Shown here: piece after piece, positions 7,569 through 15,837 of the stretch
Numbering within the stretch: the first letter of the stretch is position 1
Layout: each line of letters begins with the position of its first letter
NCBI GenBank assembly: GCA_016929295.1
Contig: JAFGJB010000269.1
Span: 1-33,798 of the forward strand
Origin: Candidatus Zhuqueibacterota bacterium
GTDB lineage: Bacteria > Zhuqueibacterota > Zhuqueibacteria > Residuimicrobiales > Krinioviventaceae
DNA: 33,798 bases
Direction of reading: 5' to 3'
Translations under genes and position numbers: made by a program
Notes under the pieces: generated by a model
What the model was told of the DNA's origin: nothing
The model's database searches: none
Seen by the model: the letters and a program-made list of their open reading frames with translations, nothing else

Positions 7569-7718
7569 AAGATTGTCACCGCTTCGGAACATTCATTTAG
7601 AGCAGGCGTTTAATATCCGCTTGAAAACAAGACGTCCTTTGACATCGAATAAAGCGTCTGATGCACCGACGGCTCGACTATGGAAATATGAGTTGTCAGC
7701 GTTTTGTTCTATCTAGTG

Positions 7719-7735
7719 ATCCCCTTTAAGGGGAT
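7719..7735. repeat. Perfect palindrome just before a ribosome binding site
   Basis: ATCCCCTT and AAGGGGAT flank a single T, forming a perfect 8-bp dyad that ends one base before the AAGGAGG ribosome binding site (7737-7743) of the ferritin-like gene. It could be an operator or an RNA hairpin affecting translation. No T-run follows, so it is not a terminator. Confidence 0.55.
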
Positions 7736-7749
7736 GAAGGAGGTGCGTG

Positions 7750-8247
7750 ATGCAAAAGATCTTCACGGTTGATCCAATAGACGTTTTGAAAATTTCCATG
7801 CAATCTGAAAAGGAAATGCGGGAATTCTATACAAAAGCGGCATCTCTGACGACGGACGATGATGCGAGATCAATAATGTCCGGACTGGCAAATCACGCTG
7901 ACGCGCATCAGCAGAATTCTATCAACATGTACACAAGGCTCAGCGGCAAAAAAATACTTTTTCTCAATCTTGACAAGAGATATAAACTGATGACGTTGCA
8001 GCGTTGTGCCGATGAATTACACGAGGCCGTTCGCGTGGCCAAGAGAAATGAAAAAGAATTGAGCAGTTTTTATTCCATGGTCGCACGACGATTTATGGAA
8101 CCGGATTTGCGGATTTTTTTTCGTAAATTGGCGACAGATCATTACCAGCACCTGACATTGTTGGAAGCATCATTCGAAGAGACGTTTGAGGATGACGAAG
8201 AAACCTCGGAAAGTATATTGGATCAAATCACTCACGAGAGCGAGTGA
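7750..8247 (+). CDS. Ferritin-like / rubrerythrin-type four-helix protein
   Basis: The 165-residue protein is all-helical. AAGGAGG at 7737-7743 is 6 bases from the ATG at 7750, which is better spaced than the in-frame GTG at 7747. Two half-repeats of the ferritin-like fold can be seen: SEKEMREFYTKAA with LANHADAHQQ, and NEKELSSFYSMVA with LATDHYQHL. The E-x-x-FY helix pattern is that of rubrerythrin-like diiron proteins. The first EExxH-type motif reads NHADAH, so one or two carboxylate iron ligands appear replaced, and no C-terminal rubredoxin domain is present. A role in iron storage, peroxide defence or sensing is possible but unproven. The neighbouring Fe-S assembly and flavodiiron genes fit an iron/oxygen-stress setting. 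The acidic tail ends just before a terminator. Confidence 0.65.
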   Translation: MQKIFTVDPIDVLKISMQSEKEMREFYTKAASLTTDDDARSIMSGLANHADAHQQNSINMYTRLSGKKILFLNLDKRYKLMTLQRCADELHEAVRVAKRNEKELSSFYSMVARRFMEPDLRIFFRKLATDHYQHLTLLEASFEETFEDDEETSESILDQITHESE

Positions 8248-8251
8248 TGAG

Positions 8252-8290
8252 AAAAAGCCCGCATCATATCCTGGATGCGGGCTTTTTTTT
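8252..8290 (+). terminator. Strong intrinsic terminator after the ferritin-like gene
   Basis: GCCCGCATC (8257-8265) pairs perfectly with GATGCGGGC (8274-8282) across an 8-base loop and is followed by eight T. The A-run on the 5' side extends the stem. It begins just after the stop codon at 8247 and separates this group from iscS. Confidence 0.93.
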
Positions 8291-8314
8291 GCAGTGGCGC
8301 TGAACAGACAAAAC

Positions 8315-8343
8315 TTGATTTTCACCTTTAAATGCTGTAAGTT
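8315..8343 (+). promoter_or_regulatory. Possible promoter of the iscS-iscU unit
   Basis: TTGATT (8315-8320) and TAAGTT (8338-8343) are 17 bases apart, between the preceding terminator and the iscS start. The -10 match is weak. A promoter must lie somewhere in this 90-base gap because a strong terminator precedes it. Confidence 0.35.
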
Positions 8344-8382
8344 AGTGGCGGAAAATGTCCAATTGTGGATGAAACGACAGCG

Positions 8383-9603
8383 ATGAATTTAATATATATG
8401 GATCATCATGCCACAACACCTCTGGATGCGGAAGTGCTTGCGGCGATGATGCCCGCATTGACCAGTGAATATGGCAATCCATCGAGCAATACGCACGCCT
8501 ATGGACATGCTGCCCGTTATATGGTCGACAGCGCGCGCGCCCAGGTCGCACAACTCGTGGGCGCGCCACGTCCGGATGATATCATTTTCACCAGCGGCGC
8601 CACCGAGGCGGATAATCTGGCTCTCAAAGGCATAGCCCATGCGAAGGATTACATGCCGGCGAGGAATATCGTCACGCTGGCGATTGAGCACAAGGCGGTG
8701 CTTGATGCTGCCAGACGGCTGCAAAAGGAGAATGTCGAGATTCGCTTCGCAGCAATTGATCCATACGGCGTCGTTGACCTGGATGACCTCGCCGCAAAGA
8801 TAGATAAAAACACGATTCTGATCTCTATACAGACCGCAAACAGTGAAATCGGCACCATCCAGCCGATCAGAGAAATTGGCGTCATCGCCAAAAAACATGG
8901 CGTGCCATTTCATACGGATGCTGTGCAGGCGCTGGGTCGCTATGAAATCGATGTCATGCGGGATCATATAGATATGCTGTCAATCTCGGCTCACAAAATG
9001 TACGGTCCAAAAGGTATTGGCGCGTTATACGTCCGACGCGGACTCAAGCTGACGCCAATCATCGATGGTGGCGGGCATGAGCGCAACATGCGTTCAGGAA
9101 CACTCAATGTTCCCGGCATCGTCGGCCTGGGGAAGGCGGCCGAGATCGCCAAACGTGATCTCAAATCCGAAAGTGAGCGCCTGCTGAAACTGCGTAACCG
9201 ACTTGAAGATGGCATCCTGCGTCGCATTGAGCATGTCAGGATAAACGGTCACCCGACAAACCGTCTGCCCAATAACTTGAATGTCGCTTTTGCCTATGTC
9301 GAAGGAGAATCGTTGATTTTAGCCTGTCGAGGGGTGGCATTATCTTCCGGATCAGCGTGCACGTCGACATCCCTGCAATCATCCTATGTGCTCAAGGCGA
9401 TCAATGTGCCCGATTTTTTGGCGCATGGCTCACTGCGATTTGGTCTTGGCAAGAGCAACAGCGAAGAACACGTTGATATCGTGCTCGATTTATTGGAGAA
9501 AGGCGTGCGGCGGCTGAGAGAGATGTCGCCTTTGTATGATATGGCCAAAGAAGGCGTCAGCATCGAAAGTGCTCACTTTTCTCGTCATGCGCGGGGCAAA
9601 TGA
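8383..9603 (+). CDS. iscS: Cysteine desulfurase (IscS/NifS type, group I)
   Basis: This PLP enzyme removes sulfur from cysteine and passes it to the IscU scaffold. The 406-residue protein starts MNLIYMDHHATTPLD, the usual NifS/IscS opening. It has TSGATEADNLA (PLP phosphate), HTDAVQALGRYEID, the PLP lysine in SAHKMYGPKGIGALY, RSGTLNVPGIVG, and the mobile-loop catalytic cysteine in LSSGSACTSTSLQSS, which is the group I (IscS-like) form. An in-frame GTG at 8365 is possible, but 8383 is the first ATG and fits the family. The start overlaps with iscU at the 3' end by 4 bases, so the two are co-translated. The C-terminus runs about 20 residues past the conserved core. Confidence 0.93.
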   Translation: MNLIYMDHHATTPLDAEVLAAMMPALTSEYGNPSSNTHAYGHAARYMVDSARAQVAQLVGAPRPDDIIFTSGATEADNLALKGIAHAKDYMPARNIVTLAIEHKAVLDAARRLQKENVEIRFAAIDPYGVVDLDDLAAKIDKNTILISIQTANSEIGTIQPIREIGVIAKKHGVPFHTDAVQALGRYEIDVMRDHIDMLSISAHKMYGPKGIGALYVRRGLKLTPIIDGGGHERNMRSGTLNVPGIVGLGKAAEIAKRDLKSESERLLKLRNRLEDGILRRIEHVRINGHPTNRLPNNLNVAFAYVEGESLILACRGVALSSGSACTSTSLQSSYVLKAINVPDFLAHGSLRFGLGKSNSEEHVDIVLDLLEKGVRRLREMSPLYDMAKEGVSIESAHFSRHARGK

Positions 9604-10004
9604 TGGATGCCTGGGACGATTATTCGGAAAAGGTGATGGATCACTATGAAAATCCGCGCAATGTTGGCATCGTCGAAAAAGCCAACGGCACGGGTGTCGT
9701 CGGCAATCCCGCTTGCGGTGATGTGATGAAATTAACCATCCGCGTTGAGAATGACATCATTGTGGACGCCAAATTCAAAACTTTTGGCTGCGGCGCTGCC
9801 ATTGCGACCAGCTCCATGGTCACCGAAATGGTCAAAGGCAAGAGCCTTGCGGATGCGCTGGAGATCTCCAACAGAGGAGTGATGGAAGCGCTCGGCGGCT
9901 TGCCAAAGGTCAAACGACACTGCTCTGTCCTGGCGGAAGAGGCCCTCAAAGCGGCCATTGCTGACTATGAAAAAAACCGGCGCGATATTTCCCCTGCCGC
10001 ATGA
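9600..10004 (+). CDS. iscU: Fe-S cluster assembly scaffold (IscU / NifU N-terminal type)
   Basis: The 134-residue scaffold holds the three conserved cysteines in GNPACGDVMKL, FGCGAAIATSSM and KRHCSVLAEEAL, plus the adjacent Asp of ACGD, and starts with YSEKVMDHYENPRNVG. It receives sulfur from IscS and builds [2Fe-2S] or [4Fe-4S] clusters. It lacks the bacterioferredoxin and Nfu domains of full-length NifU. Two successive ATG codons (9600, 9603) overlap the iscS stop, so the exact start is uncertain by one codon. No iscA, hscA, hscB, fdx or iscR follows, so this is a minimal ISC pair. Clients nearby include LipA. Confidence 0.93.
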   Translation: MMDAWDDYSEKVMDHYENPRNVGIVEKANGTGVVGNPACGDVMKLTIRVENDIIVDAKFKTFGCGAAIATSSMVTEMVKGKSLADALEISNRGVMEALGGLPKVKRHCSVLAEEALKAAIADYEKNRRDISPAA

Positions 10005-10065
10005 CAGAATAGAAGAGATCTATTTTTACAAATTCACCGAGCAAACTGGCTCTTGAGAGGTCTTG

Positions 10066-11247
10066 ATGAAACCCTTTGCAATAAAAAATAATGTCTACTG
10101 GATCGGCGCCCTGCATCCCGATCTGCGCGTATTCGACATCATCATGACGACGAAAAATGGCACAACCTATAACAGTTACCTCATCAAGGATGAAAAGACG
10201 GTCGTGATTGACACGGTGAAAGAGAAATTTGCCGAACAATACATTGAGCATATCGCGACTTTAATCGATATAAAAAAAATTGACTATATCGTCGTCCAGC
10301 ACAGTGAGCCGGACCATTCCGGCAGTCTGCTGGCACTTTTGGACGCAGCACCAAACGCCAGAGTGGTGTGCGCCAAGGCGGCGGTCAGATATGTTGAAAA
10401 CATCACCAACGCTTCCATCGATATCGAATCGGTCGCAAACAAAGACATTCTGGCACTCGGATCACGGTCACTGCAATTTTTCACCACGCCATTCTGCCAT
10501 TGGCCGGATACCATGATGACCTATCTCATCGAAGAAAAAATGCTGTTCCCCTGCGATATCATGGGATCTCATTTTTGTGACAGTCGGATGTTCGACGATC
10601 TGATCGCTCGCGATTTCTGGCCGGATTTCAGATACTATTTCGATTACATCATGCGCCATTATAAGAAGAATGTCGGCAATGCCCTGCAGAAAACACGGGA
10701 TCTGCCGCTTGAGATCATCGCACCATCGCACGGTCCGATCTTGCGAATGAATGTGCATCGCTACATCGATGCTTACGAGGAATGGTGCCGGCCTCTGGCG
10801 GCGAATGAGCCGCGCAAAATGCTCATCTATTTTGCCTCGGCATATGGTTATACCGGCATGATGGCGAAAAAAATCGCCGAGGGCGCACGCTCCGCAGGAG
10901 TGCAGGTTGACATCTTTGATGCGTGTGAAATAGATGTCCAGCAGCACATCGACCTGCTGGAGCAGGCGGATGCCGTGCTGCTCGGCTCGCCGACGATCAA
11001 CAATAATGTCGTCAAGCCCGTATGGGATGTTTTGAATGCCATGATCACCATTGATGTCAAGGGAAAGATCGCGGCGAGCTTTGGCTCTTATGGCTGGAGC
11101 GGCGAGGCCGTCGAGCAGCTGGATGGGCGGCTGCAGGCGATGAAATTTAAGGTCCCACATGAAGGCATAAAGGCGATCCTGGCGCCAAATGATGAAGAAC
11201 TGCAGGCCTGTTTTGATTTTGGCTGCAAGATTGCCAGTTCGATGTGA
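10066..11247 (+). CDS. fprA: Flavodiiron protein (A-type flavoprotein, O2/NO reductase)
   Basis: The 393-residue cytoplasmic enzyme reduces O2 to water and/or NO to N2O in anaerobes. The N-terminal metallo-beta-lactamase domain carries the diiron ligands His79-x-Glu81-x-Asp83-His84 (QHSEPDHSG), His145 in FCHWPD, Asp164 in FPCDIMGSH and a His in PSHGPI. From about residue 250 a flavodoxin domain begins (IYFASAYGYTGMMAKKIA) with FMN loops at GSPTINNN and FGSYGWSGEA. There is no C-terminal rubredoxin or flavin reductase extension, so it is class A and needs a separate electron donor. GAGAGG lies 5 bases before the ATG at 10066. It sits 61 bp after iscU, consistent with protecting Fe-S enzymes from oxygen. 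Confidence 0.94.
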   Translation: MKPFAIKNNVYWIGALHPDLRVFDIIMTTKNGTTYNSYLIKDEKTVVIDTVKEKFAEQYIEHIATLIDIKKIDYIVVQHSEPDHSGSLLALLDAAPNARVVCAKAAVRYVENITNASIDIESVANKDILALGSRSLQFFTTPFCHWPDTMMTYLIEEKMLFPCDIMGSHFCDSRMFDDLIARDFWPDFRYYFDYIMRHYKKNVGNALQKTRDLPLEIIAPSHGPILRMNVHRYIDAYEEWCRPLAANEPRKMLIYFASAYGYTGMMAKKIAEGARSAGVQVDIFDACEIDVQQHIDLLEQADAVLLGSPTINNNVVKPVWDVLNAMITIDVKGKIAASFGSYGWSGEAVEQLDGRLQAMKFKVPHEGIKAILAPNDEELQACFDFGCKIASSM

Positions 11248-11256
11248 AAGTGGTTC

Positions 11257-11964
11257 ATGGATAGCATGGAAAGGCAAAGTGTGGAGTCGGCGGAAACGCA
11301 GGTGCTGGATTTCGGCCTTGTTCGGCTGGTTGATTTCATGGGAGGCGATGCGGCTGTCGTACAATCCGCGCGAGTTTCATTCGGCAAAGGAATTACCGAT
11401 GATGAGCGCGACAGGAAACTTGTTTTTTTCTTATTGGCGAATGGTCACGAAACGCCATTTGAACATTCGGTTTTCAAGTTTCATATCAAATGCCCCATCT
11501 TTGTCGCGCGGCAATGGTTTCGTCATCGCATGGCAAGCTATAATGAAATTTCCGGTCGCTACACCGAAATGAAAGAGGAACTCTGTCTGCCGGAGCGATT
11601 GCGTACGCAAAAGGCGAGGAATTATCAGTACGATGAGCTCGATGCGGATCTCAATGACGAGCTCAAACAAAAAATCAGCGATCACTACGATGCGTCATTC
11701 CGGCTCTACCGCGAACTGCTGGAAAAGGGTGTGGCAAAAGAACAGTCGCGTATCGTGCTGCCGCTGTCGCTTTATACCCAGTTCTACTGGACCATAAACA
11801 GTCGTTCATTGATGAATTTTGTCAAACTGCGCATCGAGGCGCACGCGCAATATGAAATACGCCAGTACGCCGAGGTTATCAATGAGATCTTCAGAGAAAA
11901 AATGCCCTGGACGCACGCAGCCTTTCAAAAATATGTCATATCCGGAGAAAAATGGTGCGAGTAG
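11257..11964 (+). CDS. thyX: Flavin-dependent thymidylate synthase
   Basis: ThyX methylates dUMP to dTMP using methylene-tetrahydrofolate with FAD and NADPH. The 235-residue protein carries the ThyX signature RHRMASYNEISGRY at residues 89-102 (consensus RHRxxSxNExSxR), preceded by NGHETPFEHSVF and followed by the C-terminal SRIVLPLSLYTQFYWT and IEAHAQYEIRQYA segments. It begins 9 bases after fprA with no clear ribosome binding site and overlaps lipA by 13 bases, so it is part of the same transcript. Using ThyX rather than ThyA avoids producing dihydrofolate and is common in anaerobes. Confidence 0.95.
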   Translation: MDSMERQSVESAETQVLDFGLVRLVDFMGGDAAVVQSARVSFGKGITDDERDRKLVFFLLANGHETPFEHSVFKFHIKCPIFVARQWFRHRMASYNEISGRYTEMKEELCLPERLRTQKARNYQYDELDADLNDELKQKISDHYDASFRLYRELLEKGVAKEQSRIVLPLSLYTQFYWTINSRSLMNFVKLRIEAHAQYEIRQYAEVINEIFREKMPWTHAAFQKYVISGEKWCE

Positions 11965-12881
11965 AGGGTGTTGAAAAAGTCAAGAGAGGCCGAAAACCCG
12001 ATTGGCTGAAAGCCAAATTGCCTGGCGGCGCTGAATTCATCAAGGTGAAAAATCTCGTGGCAGCCGGCAGCCTGCACACGGTGTGCGAAAGCGCGCGGTG
12101 CCCCAATATCGGCGAGTGCTGGCGCCGTCAGACCGCGACGTTCATGCTGATGGGCGACACGTGCACGAGAAATTGCCGATTCTGCGCTGTGCCAGGCGGG
12201 CCGGTCGCACCGCTCGATGCCGAGGAGCCGCTGCGCATCGCGCGAGCGGTCAAAAAGCTCGGGCTGAGCTATGCGGTCATCACATCCGTCACTCGAGATG
12301 ACCTTGCCGACGGTGGCGCCGGCCATTTTGCCCGCACGGTCAGAGAGATTCGCAGTTTATGCCCTGCGTGCAGAGTGGAAGTGCTCATACCGGACTTGAA
12401 AGGATCGCAACAGGCGTTGAAAACCGTTCTCGAGGCCGCCCCTGATGTGCTCAACCACAATGTTGAGACCGTGCCACGGCTCTATAAACAGGCGCGACCG
12501 CAGGCGGATTATCAGCGGTCGCTGAATGTGCTCATACAGGCCCGCGCGCTCGGCGCCCGGACGAAATCGGGGCTCATGGTCGGACTGGGAGAACGGTTCG
12601 ATGAAGTCCTCCAGGTTATGAATGACCTTCATCGGCATAGCTGCAGCATGCTCACCATCGGTCAATATCTGCAGCCTTCGAAAGAACATTTGCCGGTCGA
12701 TCGATACGTTTCGCTACAAGAGTTTGCTGAACTGAAGCGGATTGCATTGGACATGGGATTTGCGCATGTCGAGGCGGGACCGTTGGTGCGCAGTTCCTAT
12801 CACGCCGATCAACAGTTCGGTGCGCTGGAGAAAGAGCTTTGCGGCCGAGGCAACCGGCGGCGAATGATCGAGAGAGAATGA
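11952..12881 (+). CDS. lipA: Lipoyl synthase
   Basis: This radical SAM enzyme inserts two sulfurs into protein-bound octanoyl chains. The 309-residue protein has both iron-sulfur cluster sites: the auxiliary cluster Cys45, Cys50 and Cys56 (VCESARCPNIGECW) and the radical SAM cluster Cys71, Cys75 and Cys78 (CTRNCRFC). It also has ITSVTRDDLADGGAGHF, NHNVETV and the C-terminal RSSYHAD, whose serine is a cluster ligand in the family. The start overlaps thyX by 13 bases with GGAG just upstream. No lipB or lipoate-protein ligase gene is next to it. It depends on Fe-S assembly, which is encoded upstream. Confidence 0.96.
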   Translation: MVRVEGVEKVKRGRKPDWLKAKLPGGAEFIKVKNLVAAGSLHTVCESARCPNIGECWRRQTATFMLMGDTCTRNCRFCAVPGGPVAPLDAEEPLRIARAVKKLGLSYAVITSVTRDDLADGGAGHFARTVREIRSLCPACRVEVLIPDLKGSQQALKTVLEAAPDVLNHNVETVPRLYKQARPQADYQRSLNVLIQARALGARTKSGLMVGLGERFDEVLQVMNDLHRHSCSMLTIGQYLQPSKEHLPVDRYVSLQEFAELKRIALDMGFAHVEAGPLVRSSYHADQQFGALEKELCGRGNRRRMIERE

Positions 12882-12908
12882 ATCAGGGAAAAGGAGACAA
12901 GCGATAGA

Positions 12909-13490
12909 ATGGCAGTATTGAAAGTGATCAAATATGGACATCCGACGCTCCGCAAAGTAGCGGCGCCCTATACACAAGATGAAGTGGATGAAAAATTCAT
13001 CGATGACATGCTCGACACCATGTACACCGAGGATGGCGTCGGTCTGGCGGCGCCCCAGGTCAATGTGTCCAAGCGACTTATCGTCTGTTCGGATCGCGAA
13101 AATGAATTTGTGATTTTCAATCCCAAGATCATCGCCCATAGCGAAAGCGTGAAAGCCGATCTTGAGGGCTGTTTGAGCTTGCCGGGACTGCATGCGAACG
13201 TCGAGCGCTATGACAAAGTCATTGTCACCGGTGTAGATGCAAGCTGGCAGAATATTGAGGTGACCGCAACGGGTCTGCTGGCAGTTGTCTTTCAGCACGA
13301 AATCGATCATCTGAATGGCACATTATACATCGATCGCGCTGATTTGACCACGCTGGCCTGGACCGATGCGGTCACTGTTGATCCGGCTCGGCGAGAGCAG
13401 CCGGCGACGGTTGAGATAGTGCAACAAATATTCAGGCAACAATATCACACAAATGCCGATGTGCTGGTTTTTGAGAAAAATCTTATTTGA
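12909..13490 (+). CDS. def: Peptide deformylase
   Basis: The enzyme removes the formyl group from nascent protein N-termini. Motif I GVGLAAPQV (43-51), motif II EGCLSLPG with metal ligand Cys88, and motif III QHEIDHLNG with ligands His130 and His134 and catalytic Glu131 are all intact. The protein has 193 residues with a C-terminal extension of about 45 residues beyond motif III, somewhat longer than many bacterial forms. AAGGAGA lies upstream of the ATG. It follows lipA by 27 bp in the same run of genes. Confidence 0.95.
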   Translation: MAVLKVIKYGHPTLRKVAAPYTQDEVDEKFIDDMLDTMYTEDGVGLAAPQVNVSKRLIVCSDRENEFVIFNPKIIAHSESVKADLEGCLSLPGLHANVERYDKVIVTGVDASWQNIEVTATGLLAVVFQHEIDHLNGTLYIDRADLTTLAWTDAVTVDPARREQPATVEIVQQIFRQQYHTNADVLVFEKNLI

Positions 13491-13502
13491 CAGGAGGTCG
13501 CC

Positions 13503-13808
13503 ATGGACAACGAGCAGGCACTATATATTCGGAAATTATCTGGCGAAGAAGCTCTCAAACGCTATATCTTGGTCGTGAGGGAAAGCTTGAAAATATTTCC
13601 CAAACCCGGCACGACGTTCACTCTCAAAATTGGCGACAAACAAATTGAATCCGAGGTCACTTTGGTGGATGTCTGGAATCAAGGTGGCAACAAGCCGAGC
13701 ACAGAGTACCACATCGACCTGTCGCGGCATGCTGATGTCTTTCGACCACATTATGGCCAAAAAGTGAGGCTGACGCATATCAAAGATAAGCTGTACGAAT
13801 TGACCTGA
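13503..13808 (+). CDS. Small protein of unknown function
   Basis: I do not recognise this 101-residue protein. Its start is well supported: AGGAGG lies 5 bases before the ATG, just 12 bp after def. It has no signal peptide, membrane segment or cysteine. The first 30 residues look helical ([19 protein letters not shown]) and the rest is predicted to form beta strands with many charged residues ([20 protein letters not shown], then [14 protein letters not shown]). This could be a small barrel. Composition matches its neighbours, so it is a genuine resident gene rather than a shadow frame. Its position after def gives no firm functional hint. Confidence 0.75.
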   Translation: MDNEQALYIRKLSGEEALKRYILVVRESLKIFPKPGTTFTLKIGDKQIESEVTLVDVWNQGGNKPSTEYHIDLSRHADVFRPHYGQKVRLTHIKDKLYELT

Positions 13809-13926
13809 TCTGTCATCGCGCCAGGACAGTTGCGCACAGCTGGCGGAAGGCGGAGCTGAAGAAAGTGTCATAGCCGTCTTTCCCCGCTCGACTCATCACC
13901 CGTCGAATGTACTGTTCAAGGATACA

Positions 13927-14673
13927 ATGAAAGCTATCATTCTGGCAGCCGGTTATGCAACGCGACTCTATCCGCTGACCAAAGACAAGCCAAAACCATT
14001 GCTCACGATTGCCGGCAAGCCGATCATTGAGTATATGCTTGACGGCTTTCGCACCATTTCGACCCTTGATAAGGTCTGCGTTGTGACCAATGCCAAATTC
14101 GCTCCGGCATTTGAATCGTGGGCGCAGGACGTCGCGACCGGCGGCGCCTACGACTTTGACATTGCCATCGTGAACGATCAGACGACGAGCAATCAAACTC
14201 GGCTCGGCGCCATCGCTGATGTTCAGTTTGCCATTGATCATGAAGAGATAAAAGATGATCTGATCGTCGCAGCCGGTGATAATATATTCCGCTTTGAATT
14301 TGCCGATCTCGTCAGTTTTTTTCAACAAGTGCAGAGCGATGTCATTATGGCGCAAAAGCTGCAGGATCCGGCGCGCTTGCGAACGCGCGGCGTGGTGCAG
14401 TTCGACGAGAATCATCGCGTCATCGGCTTTCAGGAAAAGCCGGCCGTACCGCGATCAAATTTTGTCTGTCCTGCGCTGTACATTCATCGATGTGAGAACA
14501 TCCATTTTTATCAGGAATACCTGCGTGGAAAAAATAATCCCGATGCGCCGGGATATTTTATCAGTTGGCTCTTCCCGCAGGTTCCTGTTCATGTTTTTGT
14601 TTTATCGCAACCCGCCATCGATATCGGCACGCTGGCGACGTATGAGCAGGTCTGCAGGGAGTTTTCGCGGTGA
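13927..14673 (+). CDS. Sugar-phosphate nucleotidyltransferase
   Basis: The 248-residue protein is of the NTP-transferase fold. It starts [18 protein letters not shown] with [18 protein letters not shown], the nucleotide-binding G-x-G/A-TRL and PKPLL motifs. It then has VAAGDNIF (metal-binding Asp), [18 protein letters not shown] (sugar-binding Glu-Lys-Pro) and a C-terminal [12 protein letters not shown] segment. Together these fit a glucose-1-phosphate thymidylyl-, mannose-1-phosphate guanylyl- or similar transferase. Length is close to short RfbA-like forms without a hexapeptide domain. AAGGA lies 4 bases before the ATG. The 118-bp gap upstream holds no clear terminator. The specific sugar and nucleotide cannot be read from the sequence. 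The ROK kinase downstream could supply a sugar phosphate. Confidence 0.88.
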   Translation: MKAIILAAGYATRLYPLTKDKPKPLLTIAGKPIIEYMLDGFRTISTLDKVCVVTNAKFAPAFESWAQDVATGGAYDFDIAIVNDQTTSNQTRLGAIADVQFAIDHEEIKDDLIVAAGDNIFRFEFADLVSFFQQVQSDVIMAQKLQDPARLRTRGVVQFDENHRVIGFQEKPAVPRSNFVCPALYIHRCENIHFYQEYLRGKNNPDAPGYFISWLFPQVPVHVFVLSQPAIDIGTLATYEQVCREFSR

Positions 14674-14774
14674 ATTTTTGCAGACATGAACAGGATTTCG
14701 TTTGCACGATGGAGAACTTGCTTTCAGCTGCAATTAAAAGGTTCAAGGTATCGCATCAATTACGAGGATGATGA

Positions 14775-15725
14775 ATGGGAACAGAGTATTTTGCCGGCCT
14801 GGATTTGGGCGGCACCTTTTTGAAATATGCCCTTGGAACAGCGGATGGAAAAATTCTTAAAAAGGGCAAAAGACCAAGCCGGGCCGATGAGTCGCAGGCA
14901 GATGTATTCAGCGTCATGTTTGACGCCATTGCGGAACTGCAGCAAGAGGCCAGTAAGCGAAAGGGCGATCTCGTGGCCATTGGCGTCGGCAGTCCTGGCG
15001 CCATTGATTTTGACAAAGGACGACTGATTGGCAGCACTCCCAATATCGCCTGTTGGGCAAATGCGGATATCCGCGGCAAAATCGCTGATAAATTTCACCT
15101 TCCGGTATGGGCCGATAATGATGCGAATATCATGGCCTTTGCCGAATCGCGCCAAGGTGCGGCAAAAGGCTGCCGAAATGTGATCTGTACGACCCTCGGC
15201 ACCGGCATTGGCGGCGGCATCATCATCGATGGTGAACTCTATCGCGGAACCAACTATGCCGGCACAGAGATCGGCCATATGATGATCGTGCACGACGGCT
15301 TACCGTGCAATTGCGGCGGCCGCGGATGTTTTGAGAAATACGCATCAGCCCCGGCCATGGTGCGGCACTATGTGAGCTTGTTGACCGAGAGCGGCAAAAA
15401 AGTTCCGAAAAATGTATCAACGCTGACGATTTTCCAAAAGGCGGCTGAGGGACAATCCGAAGCAAACGCCGCCATCGACATCACACTCGGCTATTTGGGG
15501 ACAGGATTTGCCAGTCTCGTCAATATCTTCAATCCTGAACTGCTTGTCGTCGGCGGCGGCGTTGCGGATGCCGGCGATGATTTCATCGCTCGAATTCACC
15601 GTGCTATAAAAAAACGCGCCATGAAACCGGTCCTCAAGGGCTTTAAAGTTGTTCGAGCTATCCTCGGCAACGACGCCGGATTTGTCGGCGGTATACGTTT
15701 GGCCGCCGAGATGCTGCATAAATAA
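14775..15725 (+). CDS. ROK-family sugar kinase (glucokinase-like)
   Basis: The 316-residue cytoplasmic kinase has the ROK pattern: phosphate-1 loop GLDLGGTFLKYAL at the N-terminus, GVGSPGAID, ADNDANIMAFAE with catalytic Asp, TTLGTGIGGGIIIDG, the sugar-binding ExGH (GTEIGHMMIV) and the zinc motif CNCGGRGCFEKYAS. It ends with VVGGGVADAG. Full-length glucokinases of this family have the same size. The substrate is probably glucose or another hexose. GAGG lies 7 bases before the ATG. It is the last gene before the his leader and lies about 100 bp after the nucleotidyltransferase. Confidence 0.9.
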   Translation: MGTEYFAGLDLGGTFLKYALGTADGKILKKGKRPSRADESQADVFSVMFDAIAELQQEASKRKGDLVAIGVGSPGAIDFDKGRLIGSTPNIACWANADIRGKIADKFHLPVWADNDANIMAFAESRQGAAKGCRNVICTTLGTGIGGGIIIDGELYRGTNYAGTEIGHMMIVHDGLPCNCGGRGCFEKYASAPAMVRHYVSLLTESGKKVPKNVSTLTIFQKAAEGQSEANAAIDITLGYLGTGFASLVNIFNPELLVVGGGVADAGDDFIARIHRAIKKRAMKPVLKGFKVVRAILGNDAGFVGGIRLAAEMLHK

Positions 15726-15734
15726 AATAAAATG

Positions 15735-15763
15735 TTGCTTTTTTGCCATTTGCGCATTATCTT
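15735..15763 (+). promoter_or_regulatory. Possible promoter of the his operon
   Basis: TTGCTT (15735-15740) and TATCTT (15758-15763) are separated by 17 bases, just after the ROK kinase stop. Transcription would start near 15770 and give a leader of about 160 bases before hisG. Confidence 0.45.
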
Positions 15764-15837
15764 TGTTGGATTTTAAGCTATGCAGCGTCTTCAAACCTCA
15801 AAGTTCGTTGTTTAAAAGGCTCTTTTTCGGGAGGTCG

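Noticed and set aside
10468-11364. 298-codon minus-strand frame over the flavodiiron gene
   Set aside because: It is a shadow of fprA and thyX. The plus-strand proteins carry all expected ligands and motifs.
13809-13926. Both a plus frame (in phase with the nucleotidyltransferase) and a minus frame are open through this 118-bp gap
   Set aside because: The plus frame has no ATG, GTG or TTG before 13927, and the minus frame continues only as a shadow of the nucleotidyltransferase. No family is recognisable.
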